A DNA stretch of 43,351 bases, taken from contig NZ_MNPU01000050.1 in the NCBI RefSeq assembly GCF_001983165.1, positions 1 through 43,351 of the forward strand. The letters are read 5' to 3'. The position numbers and the translations under genes are program-made. Below, piece by piece: positions 1 through 7,901 of this stretch. How positions within the stretch are numbered: position 1 is the stretch's first letter; every line of letters begins with the position of its first letter. The notes under the pieces were generated by a model. That model had not been told where the DNA came from and made no database searches. It saw only the letters and a program-made list of their open reading frames with translations. Source of the DNA: Pseudomonas gessardii (GTDB taxonomy: Bacteria; Pseudomonadota; Gammaproteobacteria; Pseudomonadales; Pseudomonadaceae).

Positions 1-72
1 TGCGAAATCCTTGAGACGGGTAATGACTCTTTCCGCTTCAAACAACGGAAAAAGGCCGTGAAAAAAGCTTGA
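1..72 (+). pseudogene. IstB-like ATPase C-terminal end (IS21 family), cut by window edge
   Basis: The frame is open from base 1 to a TGA at 70-72 and encodes 23 residues that read like the C-terminal tail of an IS21-family IstB helper ATPase (a CEILETGNDSFRF-type ending, then a Lys-rich tail). Two 24 bp repeats follow at once, as expected at the right end of such an element. Only the tail is visible, so whether the gene is intact beyond the window is unknown. The family call rests on recall of IstB endings and on the flanking repeats. Confidence 0.5.
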
Positions 73-76
73 GCAA

Positions 77-127
77 CTGGAAACTTTTGGACGCTGTTAC
101 CTGGAAACTTTTCAACGCTGTTTGACA
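77..127. repeat. Two 24 bp terminal repeats, right end of an IS21-like element
   Basis: Two near-identical units, CTGGAAACTTTTGGACGCTG at 77 and CTGGAAACTTTTCAACGCTG at 101, follow the IstB-like tail. IS21 elements carry multiple subterminal repeats and end in CA-3'. The TTTGACA at 121-127 is a candidate outer end. Confidence 0.5.
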
Positions 128-130
128 ACT

Positions 131-394
131 ATGGTTTACCAGCATCCGGAAAGACGCGGAAAAACCTTGCCTTGGAAGCTTCGGACCAGGCTGATGTGCA
201 AGCTGCTTGCTGGGGATATGGGAATTGACGTTCTGCACGCAATGCGCCCGCAGTTCGAGTTGCGGGAAGACATCGGGGAAATCGCGGGCGATTTGGTCGA
301 GGAGTTTAAGAAGACGTCGGCGCTCAGGACTTGGGGATGGATGTGCATCATTGATGGCACGCCCCAGGTAGTGCCACCCGTAGCACTGCTGTAG
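131..394 (+). CDS. Small ORF of unknown function between IS remnants
   Basis: An 87-residue open frame starts at ATG 131 (a TTG at 122 is also in frame) right after the end of an IS21-like element, and stops just before the terminal repeats of another. No domain is recognised. The protein is basic at the start and has an acidic middle (REDIGE...DLVEEF) and a hydrophobic C-terminus. The opposite strand is also open here (136-360), so this may be non-coding debris inside the IS cluster. Confidence 0.2.
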   Translation: MVYQHPERRGKTLPWKLRTRLMCKLLAGDMGIDVLHAMRPQFELREDIGEIAGDLVEEFKKTSALRTWGWMCIIDGTPQVVPPVALL

Positions 395-404
395 CCTTCC
401 CATG

Positions 405-511
405 ACCCGCTATGCGGGTGGTCAAGTCCAATGCAAATGCCTGGTCACGTCCGATGCAAACGACTGGTCAAGTCGAATGCAAACGGGTGGTCAAGTGGAG
501 TGCAATTTCCC
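405..511. repeat. Four 23 bp terminal repeats of a second IS21-like element
   Basis: A short hairpin (ACCCGC-TAT-GCGGGT, 405-419) leads into four units with a TGGTCAAGTC..ATGCAAA core, starting at 419, 442, 465 and 488, a strict 23 bp period. This is the arrangement of IS21-family subterminal repeats. The core differs from the repeats at 77-127 and 809-900, so it belongs to another element. The array ends near TTTCCCA (about 505-511), exactly where the istA fragment begins. Confidence 0.55.
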
Positions 512-518
512 AGTTGAT

Positions 519-738
519 CGCTGGGAACCGTCGGCGCTGGCGGGAATAGACATCGCTCCAGTTCGGCGTCCGACAACTGCGTGGGCCAAGTCAGGCCGCT
601 GGCAGCAAAGCGATTGAGGTACTCACCGACGCTGGCTCGACCCACTTGCAAGCTGACAGCGACCTGGCGGGCAGATAGGCCGACCTCGAATTTGAGACGT
701 AGCACTTCCCTAATTTTACGCATGGATAACCGCTCCAC
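519..738 (-). pseudogene. IstA transposase, N-terminal fragment (IS21 family)
   Basis: Reading leftward from a GTG at 738, the first ~73 codons encode a typical IS21 IstA start: MERLSMRKIREVLRLK, then a helix-turn-helix (VAVSLQVGRASVGEYL) and GLTWP...PTVPSDQ. After the DQ the frame runs straight into the 23 bp repeats of another IS21-like element. Only about 15% of a normal ~500-residue IstA remains and the DDE catalytic core is absent. The gene was probably split when the second element inserted and was later partly deleted. Confidence 0.75.
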
Positions 739-808
739 GACGACCTCTCTGCTTCGATAAAAGAGGTCGATGGTAGTGAATTAATCCTGCGTTGCTGCCT
801 GCTTTAAG

Positions 809-904
809 GGTGGCCGGATGAGCGTGGAACGGGTGGCCGGATCACCGTGGAATCAGTGGCCGGATGTTCATGGAATAGGTGGCCGGATGGCCGTGGAATC
901 CGCA
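809..904. repeat. Four 22-24 bp left-end repeats of the istA-bearing IS21 element
   Basis: Four units with the core GTGGCCGGAT....GTGGAA lie at 809-830, 831-854, 855-877 and 878-900, upstream of the istA fragment. On the minus strand the element begins TGCGGATTCCACGG at 904; 5'-TG is the expected IS21 terminus. The coding frame of the neighbouring kinase gene breaks exactly there, which places the insertion junction at 904/905. Confidence 0.7.
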
Positions 905-1275
905 GTCAGCCCTGGAACATCAATCTTCCTTGTTTCTACCCGCCGCTGATATTCATTTTTATCAGAGCAAATCACTTGAATATTGACTAACCGGGCACCG
1001 GCCTTTGAGGCGACTTCGCTCCAGGCTATTCGGCTTTCGTTCACAGGGTTTACACAATCAACGACGACTGTGTGGCCGAGGCGAAGATTACTCAATGCAA
1101 GCTCGTTAGCAACCCTGTAGCCACTGCGTCCCACGTCTTGTGCAAATGCACCGGAGTTGCGGAGCGCTTGCTCAATCGTATCGATCCGTAGGTAGACGGC
1201 GCTTGTCGTAGCCGCGAGGTCCTTGGCGATAGTGGTTTTTCCGGTGCCGGGAAGGCCGCTGAATACGATAAGCAC
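905..1275 (-). pseudogene. P-loop small-molecule kinase-like ATPase, 3' end removed by IS21
   Basis: A GTG at 1275 opens a frame starting VLIVFSGLPGTGKTTIAKDL, a perfect Walker A (GLPGTGKT) within the first 15 residues. A DCVNPVNESR segment and an ETRKIDVPGL segment follow, as in AAA_33/zeta-toxin-like or chloramphenicol-phosphotransferase-like kinases of about 170-180 residues. The sequence stops matching after about 124 codons, at the TG terminus of the IS21 remnant, and the last ~50 residues are lost. The longer upstream frame (to 1395) crosses the LysR fragment and is not a credible start. The ancestral substrate is unknown. Confidence 0.65.
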
Positions 1276-1371
1276 GCTATGTCCTTCGCTGAGTGGGTGT
1301 TGCCTGGCAGTTAGGATCGTTTGTGTAACACAACCTGAAGGGGGGCGTGGAAGTGGCTGATGGTTCACAGG

Positions 1372-1505
1372 CGTCAGCCCACAGCCTGCAACCATTCAAG
1401 TAGCTCCATTTCCACGCTACCCAGCTTAGGCGCGGTAGGCGATAGCAGGCAGTACTGCGAGCCATCTTCAACAAACCCCAATGGCGCGGCTAACACACCG
1501 CTTTG
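1372..1505 (-). pseudogene. LysR regulator 3'-end fragment, duplicate of 4943-5076
   Basis: These 134 bp align without gaps to the end of the intact LysR gene at 4943-5076, including the stop codon and two bases beyond. They encode the same C-terminal 43 residues, from Gln-Ser-Gly-Val to Ala-Val-Gly. There are six substitutions (GGA/GGG, CTA/CTG, CTC/CTA, GCA/GCG, GAA/GAG, CTG/CTA) and every one is synonymous. Both copies have the same orientation. The fragment ends abruptly at 1505, and upstream of it (in the gene's sense) is an unrelated AT-rich repeat. The truncated kinase gene lies directly downstream. Confidence 0.85.
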
Positions 1506-1552
1506 CATAAAGGGGAGCGGATTTATTTATCGAAAAAAGTGGCCTGTTCTCC

Positions 1553-1603
1553 GAAAATAAATCTGTCCCGTTTTTATAGAAAATAAATCTGTCCCGTTTT
1601 TAT
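1553..1603. repeat. 26 bp tandem repeat, AT-rich
   Basis: The unit GAAAATAAATCTGTCCCG plus TTTTTAT occurs at 1553-1577 and again, identically, at 1579-1603. It lies between the LysR fragment and the cyclase gene's 3' end. It may be an end or footprint of a mobile element, but no transposase accompanies it. Confidence 0.6.
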
Positions 1604-1672
1604 GCAACCTCCAGAGTATTTCATCTGGCTTAGACCCTTCACCGCCACTCTGGCGGGACGGCCTGGAGGGAA

Positions 1673-2713
1673 TTAGCTCGAAGCCGCTCCAATAGCGATG
1701 GGCCTCACGGGAGATTGAGCACCCCCTTTGATCTTCAAGGGCAGGACTATTGCGCAAGATGACCAGACCTGGTTTTCTGCCAGTTCGTCCAGCTTGGCGT
1801 TCTGGATCTGATAGATGCCCGCCTGAGTCAGATTGTTATGGTGGATAGCGAAGGGGAGCCCCTTAGGTGTTCCCTCCGGTTGTTTCGTGCCGTCGAGCAT
1901 GCCTTTTGGAGCTGGGTCAGTGAACGGGTTATCCAAAGCGACTGCCACGATTTCATGCTGCTGCAAATAAAGCGCTGCGTCATAACCGAGCCCCGGGCCC
2001 TGGGTGTAATACTTTGCTGGAGCTTCATCCCAGTTCTTACCCCAGCCTGTGTAAATCAGCAGCATATCTCCGGGCAGGAGACCTCGTTTGGCCAGCCCTT
2101 GTGCTTTTAGCATGCCTTCGATATCAGCCTGGCTGATAATCTGATTGTCGTTGAGACGCTTACCATTATTCAGGTAGCGAGCGGCATCCAGCAAGATGGC
2201 GGAGGTTACAATGGGCGGGACTTTTTCGATTCCCAAGGCTTGGAGCCTTGAATCATCGGTAGGTTTGATCTGCTGATGCGTCCAGCCTCCGTAGTATTTG
2301 AGTTTGTCTTTTGGAAACTCACCCTTGCCATCCCATATGAATGGAAGATACCCGAAGTGGCCAAGGGCATCGATCTGAGTGCCTTGCCCCCCGATATTTC
2401 CTTGGACCGATTCGGTGTTGAAGCCGTGGCGAGTATTAGGTAGGCCATGCGGGGCATCAAAGCGATACTGTTCGTTCTCGGCGAACTTCGCTTGTGGCAT
2501 CTCATTGGCCCGCTCGTGAGAGAGTTCAAAAGCTTTGGCGCCTGGTTTTTCTAACTCAAGCGCGCAACGCGCCCAAGTAGCAGTACCGAGATGACGGGCC
2601 ATGCCGATCTGATCTTTTAGGTTCTCGGCCAGAGCGGGTGTCGATATTATTGGAAGAATAGACAGCCCCAGCCCCCAAACTGAGATGCCAAACTTCCTCT
2701 TTACGCTGCTCAT
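1673..2713 (-). CDS. Secreted cyclase-family hydrolase (kynurenine-formamidase-like)
   Basis: The 346-residue protein starts at ATG 2713, chosen because AGAGGAG sits 6-7 bases upstream and a Sec signal peptide follows (MSSVKRKFG, hydrophobic core, cleavage near PALAE). The mature part belongs to the cyclase/amidohydrolase family (PF04199), which includes kynurenine formamidase and isatin hydrolase. The diagnostic G-T-x-I-D-A-x-x-H metal motif is present (QGTQIDALGHFG, about residue 120), as are RGLLPGDMLLIYTGW and a C-terminal SSCAIVLPLK stretch. Metal-dependent hydrolysis of an amide or lactam in the periplasm is likely; the substrate cannot be read from sequence. An OprD porin gene is divergent, which would suit uptake of a substrate hydrolysed outside the cytoplasm (inference). 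Confidence 0.8.
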   Translation of the reverse strand: MSSVKRKFGISVWGLGLSILPIISTPALAENLKDQIGMARHLGTATWARCALELEKPGAKAFELSHERANEMPQAKFAENEQYRFDAPHGLPNTRHGFNTESVQGNIGGQGTQIDALGHFGYLPFIWDGKGEFPKDKLKYYGGWTHQQIKPTDDSRLQALGIEKVPPIVTSAILLDAARYLNNGKRLNDNQIISQADIEGMLKAQGLAKRGLLPGDMLLIYTGWGKNWDEAPAKYYTQGPGLGYDAALYLQQHEIVAVALDNPFTDPAPKGMLDGTKQPEGTPKGLPFAIHHNNLTQAGIYQIQNAKLDELAENQVWSSCAIVLPLKIKGGAQSPVRPIAIGAASS

Positions 2714-3554
2714 GACGATCTCCTCTAGGTGAGTCGCCAAGGTAGACAAAAATACTCAGGAAAAAAATAACAATAAACTTAATTATGTTCTAAAGATTTC
2801 TTATTAATTGATAAGCGACTGCCCCGGATGCGTGTCTCAAATTCGCCGATCAGGAGGGAGCTAGTTTCCTTGCGGAGATTATGGATATACCATCTTACGG
2901 GGTCTTGTAGTAACCTTTTAAATGACGATAGAGTTTTGCCAAGTTTAAAATCTTTAATTTTTATTAATTGAATTGCCGCTAGGAATTGAATGGCAGCGTC
3001 GATTTTTTTGTCGCCGACGATGGCGAAAATTTTGATTTCGTCTTTGTGGGTTTATATCAAAAAGGAATTTTCATATTCCTTTACGCTATAAGACGGAAGG
3101 TTGATATTTTGGGGTTGACGAGCTTTCCTGGAGGAATTACGTTTGGCGTAATTCGATTACGCAAATGAAAAAGACTGTTTAGATTAAAAATCTGTAAGCG
3201 ATTTCACCCGTCCCATGCCATGCGGTAACCCTAAAAAAATAAAAGGTACCTTGCGATGCAGAATCAGATTGTCAGTTTTCGTACTGCGCTTGGCGCTAGT
3301 CCGATGTCCCGTTACCAGCTTGTTTTGCTCCTTCTTCTGCTTTATTCCGGTCGCGTTATTCATTTTGAAAGTCCGATCCTCTGGAGAGAAACCTACTGAG
3401 GAAGGCGTGCTCGCGCCCTTATCGCTGGAATCGACAAAACCCTGCCCCGACTCATACCGTACAACTTGATGTTATTTGGATGAGTATTCCGTGTATTCGC
3501 ATGTTGTTCGGGGATGCGGCCATTTTTATCGCTTGATCGTCGAGAATAAAAACA
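2714..3554. other. AT-rich divergent intergenic region
   Basis: These 840 bp separate the cyclase and porin genes. They are markedly AT-richer than the flanks and hold only short open frames (for example 2986-3168 and 3215-3469) without recognisable domains or good ribosome sites. The region must contain the promoters of both genes. Its composition suggests horizontally acquired DNA or a decayed gene. Confidence 0.5.
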
Positions 3555-4829
3555 ATGACCTTCTTTCGTTGTGTATCTGCGCGTCCGCTTACTTTGCTGA
3601 TAACCCCGTTGTTTTTTACCCTGACGGTGCCTCAGGCCTTTGCGGATTTTATCAGTGACAGTAAAGCCAGCATCGATATGCGTAATTTCTACTTTAACCG
3701 CGACTTTCGCCAGCCGACTGCCACACAATCCAAGCAGGAGGAGTGGGCACAGGCATTTACATTGCGCTATGCCTCCGGTTACACCTCGGGCCCGGTGGGT
3801 GTGGGGCTCGATATGATTGGCCAGTTGGGCATCAAGCTGGATTCGAGCCCAGATAGAGCCGGCAGTGGACTACTTCCTCGGGGGCGCTCAGCACCGCGTC
3901 GAGCGCCTGACGATTTCGGACGCTTAGGGCCCACCATCAAGTTGCGTGCTTCAAACAGTCAATTGAAGGTCGGTACGCTGATTCCCAGGCTTCCCACTGT
4001 GCTGGCCAACGACACCCGCCTGATACAGCAGACCTATCGGGGGGCTCATCTGAACAGTTCTGAGATTGATGGACTGACGTTGGATTTTGGCCGCCTGGAC
4101 AGGGTCAGTCAGCGCGACTCATCGAATGCAGAAAAGATGACCATCACCACGGGAGGAGCCAAGGGGATTGTGGTAGGCAAGAGCAGTGATCGTTTCGACT
4201 TTGCAGGGTTGACCTACCAGTGGCAGCCAAGGCTCGCAACGGGGCTGCACTATGGCCGGTTGGAGGGGCTCTATGAGCAGAAGATTATCAACCTGGTGCA
4301 TACGTTGCCCATTGCCCAGGGCCAGGTCCTGAAAACCGACTTACGCTATGCTTGGGCCAAGAATGGGACCAACAGCAACGTTGATAACCGGGCTCTGGGT
4401 GGGATGTTTACTTATACTTTGGATAGTCATGCATTTACGGTTACCTTCCAGAAAATGAATGGGAAAACGGGGTATCCCTATCTGGGTAATGGCGATCCAT
4501 TCTTGGTTAACCTCGTGCAAATATCTGAGTTCGCCAACCGTAATGAACGTTCGATGCAAGCCCGCTACGAGTATGACTTTACCGCCCTGGGGGTTCCTGG
4601 CCTGACCTTTATGACTCGTTATGTGAAAGGGGATAGCATTGAGTTGGGGGGCGGTCTTCCCGAGGGTTCGGAGTGGGAGCGCAATACCGACCTGGGTTAC
4701 GTGATTCAAAGCGGTCCAATGAAAAATGTGGGTATCAAATTGCGCAACGCAACCGTGCGTTCCCGCAATTTTGGTAGCGATATAGATGAGAACCGTTTGA
4801 TCTTTAACTATACGTTGGCGCTGTGGTGA
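3555..4829 (+). CDS. OprD-family outer-membrane porin
   Basis: The 424-residue precursor has a signal peptide (MTFFRCVSARPLTLL..., cleavage near AFADF) followed by the OprD-family opening: FISDSKASIDMRNFYFNRDF, then an EEWAQAFTLRYASGYTSG strand. It ends in LIFNYTLALW, a C-terminal aromatic residue as needed for Bam-dependent outer-membrane insertion. OprD-type channels are 18-stranded barrels for small carboxylates, amino acids or aromatic acids, and the length fits. The ribosome site is poor (GAGAATAAAAACA). It is divergent from the cyclase-family hydrolase and may import that pathway's substrate. Confidence 0.9.
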   Translation: MTFFRCVSARPLTLLITPLFFTLTVPQAFADFISDSKASIDMRNFYFNRDFRQPTATQSKQEEWAQAFTLRYASGYTSGPVGVGLDMIGQLGIKLDSSPDRAGSGLLPRGRSAPRRAPDDFGRLGPTIKLRASNSQLKVGTLIPRLPTVLANDTRLIQQTYRGAHLNSSEIDGLTLDFGRLDRVSQRDSSNAEKMTITTGGAKGIVVGKSSDRFDFAGLTYQWQPRLATGLHYGRLEGLYEQKIINLVHTLPIAQGQVLKTDLRYAWAKNGTNSNVDNRALGGMFTYTLDSHAFTVTFQKMNGKTGYPYLGNGDPFLVNLVQISEFANRNERSMQARYEYDFTALGVPGLTFMTRYVKGDSIELGGGLPEGSEWERNTDLGYVIQSGPMKNVGIKLRNATVRSRNFGSDIDENRLIFNYTLALW

Positions 4830-4836
4830 AACTGAT

Positions 4837-4860
4837 CACGTGAAAACGTGTTGATTTTTT
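4837..4860 (+). terminator. Weak intrinsic terminator after the porin gene
   Basis: The stem CACGT-GAAA-ACGTG (4837-4850) is followed by TTGATTTTTT, eight bases after the porin stop codon. A five-pair stem is short, so termination may be inefficient. Confidence 0.4.
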
Positions 4861-4944
4861 AAAGAGTGAAGACTGCCCCCATGCTGATGAAAACGTGTCG
4901 ATCAGCAAGCGGGTCGCAACGGATGTCACGAAAACCCATAAACG

Positions 4945-5811
4945 TCAGCCCACAGCCTGCAACCATTCAAGCAGTTCCATTTCCACGCTACCCAGCTTAG
5001 GTGCGGTAGGCGAGAGTAGGCAGTACTGCGAGCCATCTTCAACAAATCCCAATGGCGCGGCTAACACACCGCTTTGGATATCGTCGCGCACCAAGTGCCA
5101 CGGGCCAATGGCCACTCCAAGGCCTGCAACAGCCGCCTGGATGCTGAAGTAAAAGTGCTCAAATGGTTGCATGTCCATGGCCGGAGTGGGCAGTCCTTTT
5201 GCACTGGCCCACTCTTGCCAAGCCGTAGGCCGGCTCGTCGTCTGCAGCAGCGGGGCTGAGGAGAGCAGGGCTTGCCTGCGTTTGCCAAACCACTGCTCGG
5301 CCTTTTCCGGCCGGCACACTGGGCCGACCTTCTCTGGGAATAGGGGCTCGGCATGGTAGTCGGCAGGTCGGGGGAAGTCGTCCCGGCGAATGGCCAGGTC
5401 GATCCCCTGGTTGAATGAGAAGGGGCCACCGCCGGCAACCAGGTGAATGTCCAGCCCTTGATGATGGGCCTGGAAGTCGCTCCAACGAGGGATCAACCAG
5501 CGCATCAGCAGCGTTGGCTCGCAGGACAAGACCAACTGGCGGGTTCGCCGGGCATCGGTGCGTATCCCGCGCACGGTCTGGTTTATCAAGCCAAGCCCTT
5601 CACTGACTGCTTTTGCCAGGCGTCTTCCGGCCTCGGTCAAGAACACCCTTCGGCTGCGCCGCTCGAACAGATCAACGCCCAAATCCTCTTCCAGCAGGCG
5701 CACTGCGCGGCTAATGGCACCAGGGGTCAGGTGCAGTTCGTCAGCCGCACGGGCGAAATTTTCGAGGCGTGCGGCTGATTCAAAGCAGCGCAATGCAAGC
5801 AGAGACGGCAT
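4945..5811 (-). CDS. LysR-family transcriptional regulator (GcvA-like)
   Basis: The 288-residue protein has an N-terminal winged helix-turn-helix (LLALRCFESAARLENFARAADELHLTPGAISRAVRLLEEDLGVDLFERRSRR) of the GcvA/AmpR-like LysR subgroup, followed by a periplasmic-binding-protein-like effector domain. ATG 5811 is chosen because the family usually begins MPSLLALRxFE; an in-frame ATG at 5862 would add 17 residues. It is divergent from a LysE exporter (118 bp apart), a classic LysR-target arrangement, so it probably controls that exporter in response to an exported amino acid or analogue. Its last 134 bp are duplicated at 1372-1505. Confidence 0.9.
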   Translation of the reverse strand: MPSLLALRCFESAARLENFARAADELHLTPGAISRAVRLLEEDLGVDLFERRSRRVFLTEAGRRLAKAVSEGLGLINQTVRGIRTDARRTRQLVLSCEPTLLMRWLIPRWSDFQAHHQGLDIHLVAGGGPFSFNQGIDLAIRRDDFPRPADYHAEPLFPEKVGPVCRPEKAEQWFGKRRQALLSSAPLLQTTSRPTAWQEWASAKGLPTPAMDMQPFEHFYFSIQAAVAGLGVAIGPWHLVRDDIQSGVLAAPLGFVEDGSQYCLLSPTAPKLGSVEMELLEWLQAVG

Positions 5812-5928
5812 GCGGCTCTCAGAAATCAGTGAGTTGCAGTCACTATTTCCTTCAGGAATCATCGTTATTACCCAGGCATAAGATCTGTAAATATTGCGTC
5901 ATACGACCAATAGATCAAAGGGTACAAC

Positions 5929-6546
5929 ATGGGCGAATGGATAGCAGTAATCACCATCACACTCCTTGCATGCATCAGTCCGGGGCCAGATTTCGCCATG
6001 GTATCGCGCAACGGACTGCTCCTGTCTCGACGGGCAGGGGTGTTCACCGCTGTGGGAATTGGCCTGGGGGTGCTTGTCCACGTGGGCTACACGTTGCTTG
6101 GACTCGGGGTGGTGCTGCAACAGACACCTTGGTTGTTCAATGCATTGAAGCTGGCTGGAGCGGCCTATCTCGTCTACTTGGGCATCAAGATGCTTCGCTC
6201 CAAGCCGGCTCTTGAACCGTTGGACGCAGCGCCACCCGCTATGTCGGATCTGGCAGCGCTGCGTACGGGGTTTCTGACGAATGCGTTGAATCCGAAAACA
6301 TCGATCTTCATCGTCAGCCTGTTCATGGGGGTAGTACGAGCAGACACCCCGTTGACCGTGCAAATGGCCTATGGGTTATTTATCGCTGGCGCGCATGTAC
6401 TGTGGTTCAGCCTTGTCGCGCTGTGTTTCTCGGCCGGGATGGTGCGCGAACGGTTAATGGCCGCGCGACATTGGATTGATCGCATCTTTGGCGGCCTGCT
6501 TGTGGGCTTCGGGATCTTACTGACAGTGACCCAGCGTTCCGGTTGA
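5929..6546 (+). CDS. LysE/RhtB-family amino-acid exporter
   Basis: The 205-residue integral membrane protein has the LysE family signature near the N-terminus (CISPGPDFAMVSRNG) and about six hydrophobic segments. These are the usual length and layout for RhtB-type exporters of amino acids or derivatives. AAAGGG lies 6 bases before the ATG. It is divergent from the LysR gene, which likely regulates it. Substrate is unknown. Confidence 0.9.
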   Translation: MGEWIAVITITLLACISPGPDFAMVSRNGLLLSRRAGVFTAVGIGLGVLVHVGYTLLGLGVVLQQTPWLFNALKLAGAAYLVYLGIKMLRSKPALEPLDAAPPAMSDLAALRTGFLTNALNPKTSIFIVSLFMGVVRADTPLTVQMAYGLFIAGAHVLWFSLVALCFSAGMVRERLMAARHWIDRIFGGLLVGFGILLTVTQRSG

Positions 6547-6602
6547 GTTGAATGGAGCTGGGCGCTTGAGATACGCGGCCATTATTCGCAGCGGTCTGGC
6601 CG

Positions 6603-7013
6603 TTATGCCGTGGCCTGGAGATCGCCGCGATGCACGATATGCACTTTGTTGCCGTCCGGGTCCCGCAGATAGGCGCCATAGTAACCGTCGCCATAATGCG
6701 GGCGTGGACCGGGCTCACCGTCATTGCGTCCACCCGCCAGCACTCCGGCGGCATAGGCCACATTGACGGCATCGGGTGAGGGGGCAGAGAAAGCCACCAT
6801 GCTGCCATTGCCCGCTGTGGCGTCCTGACGGTTGTAAGGGGAGTAGACATAGAAACGTGGCAATGGGCTGCCTGGGGTGATCCAGCAAGCAGAAGACGGC
6901 CCGCCATCCGGAGTCACAGGGCGGCGGCACAGGCCCAGTGGGATCAGTACGGCATCGTAGAATGCGGCGGCTTTATCCAGGTCGTTGGTGCCTACGGTAA
7001 TGTGGCTGAACAT
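6603..7013 (-). CDS. VOC-superfamily (glyoxalase/dioxygenase-fold) protein
   Basis: The 136-residue protein begins MFSHITVGTNDLDKAAAFYDAVL, the first beta-alpha-beta unit of a VOC domain, and ends with YLRDPDGNKVHIVHRG, the usual final metal-binding strand. AAGGAG stands 5 bases before the ATG. Such proteins are lyases, dioxygenases or resistance proteins; the specific reaction cannot be assigned. It is convergent with the upstream LysE gene. Confidence 0.85.
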   Translation of the reverse strand: MFSHITVGTNDLDKAAAFYDAVLIPLGLCRRPVTPDGGPSSACWITPGSPLPRFYVYSPYNRQDATAGNGSMVAFSAPSPDAVNVAYAAGVLAGGRNDGEPGPRPHYGDGYYGAYLRDPDGNKVHIVHRGDLQATA

Positions 7014-7265
7014 GCCGACTCCTTGAGGGCTGTAGGTGCGCGACAGCCAGGGTTTTCAGATGACAGCACCATAGCAGAGCGGGGTTGAACCGACCATTTG
7101 CTATCCAGAGTGGGATCTTCATTGCCGGTTGTCAGCGGCCTTGGGTGGGAACTTGGCGGAACACCCTCCAAATTGTATCTCTCGATCTACCCCTAGCTGT
7201 ACGGGGCGAGGCGTCACAGAACGCTCTACTGTCAGGGCAACAATAATTTGCCCGGATAACGCCCC

Positions 7266-7874
7266 ATGTTGATGTCCACCAGCCTGCTGTCGGCCTTTGC
7301 GCTGTTTGCCTTCGTCTCTTCGATTACCCCTGGCCCCAATAACACCATGCTGTTGGCGTCGGGGGTGAACTTCGGTTTTCGTCGTTCGATTCCCCATGCC
7401 CTGGGGATCAGCGTGGGCTTTATGGTGTTGGTGATTTCGGTCGGCCTGGGCCTGGGGGAGGTGTTCAAGGCATTGCCTTGGGCGTACACCGCGTTGCGTT
7501 ATATCGGGGCGGCGTACTTGTTGTACCTGGCGTGGAAGATTGCGACCTCCAGCGCGATGTCGGACGACACGGACGGCAAGCGCAAGCCCATGACCTTTCT
7601 CGCCGCCGCGGTGTTCCAGTGGGTCAACCCCAAGGCCTGGGTCATGGCGTTGGGGGCGATCACCACCTATACACCGGCTGAAGGTTACTTCACCAACGTG
7701 CTGGTCATCGCCGTGGTGTTTGCCGTGGTCAACCTGCCCAGTGTGTGCGTGTGGGCCGGGTGTGGCACCGGTTTGCGCAATATCCTGCGTGAGCCTCGCT
7801 GGTTGAAAATCTTCAACGGGTCGATGGCGGGGCTGTTGGTGCTGTCGTTGTACCCGATGTTTTTTGCCGGCTAA
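7266..7874 (+). CDS. LysE-family exporter (second copy)
   Basis: The 202-residue membrane protein has the LysE signature at the N-terminus (VSSITPGPNNTMLLASGVNFGFRR) and six predicted hydrophobic helices. It differs clearly from the LysE protein at 5929-6546, so it is a paralogue rather than a duplicate. An in-frame ATG two codons on (7272) is an alternative start. The preceding 250 bp hold no gene. The role is probably export of a small amino acid or related compound. Confidence 0.88.
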   Translation: MLMSTSLLSAFALFAFVSSITPGPNNTMLLASGVNFGFRRSIPHALGISVGFMVLVISVGLGLGEVFKALPWAYTALRYIGAAYLLYLAWKIATSSAMSDDTDGKRKPMTFLAAAVFQWVNPKAWVMALGAITTYTPAEGYFTNVLVIAVVFAVVNLPSVCVWAGCGTGLRNILREPRWLKIFNGSMAGLLVLSLYPMFFAG

Positions 7875-7901
7875 AGAGCCGAGGCCTTTGCGGGCCAGGG
7901 C

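Noticed and set aside
405..904. Repeat arrays as a CRISPR
   Set aside because: Units are adjacent or separated by no unique spacers, imperfect, and placed like IS21 subterminal repeats.
7140..7265. GAACTT at 7148-7153 as a -35 box of an ECF (AlgU-type) promoter
   Set aside because: No -10 match at the expected 16-17 bp spacing, so not annotated.
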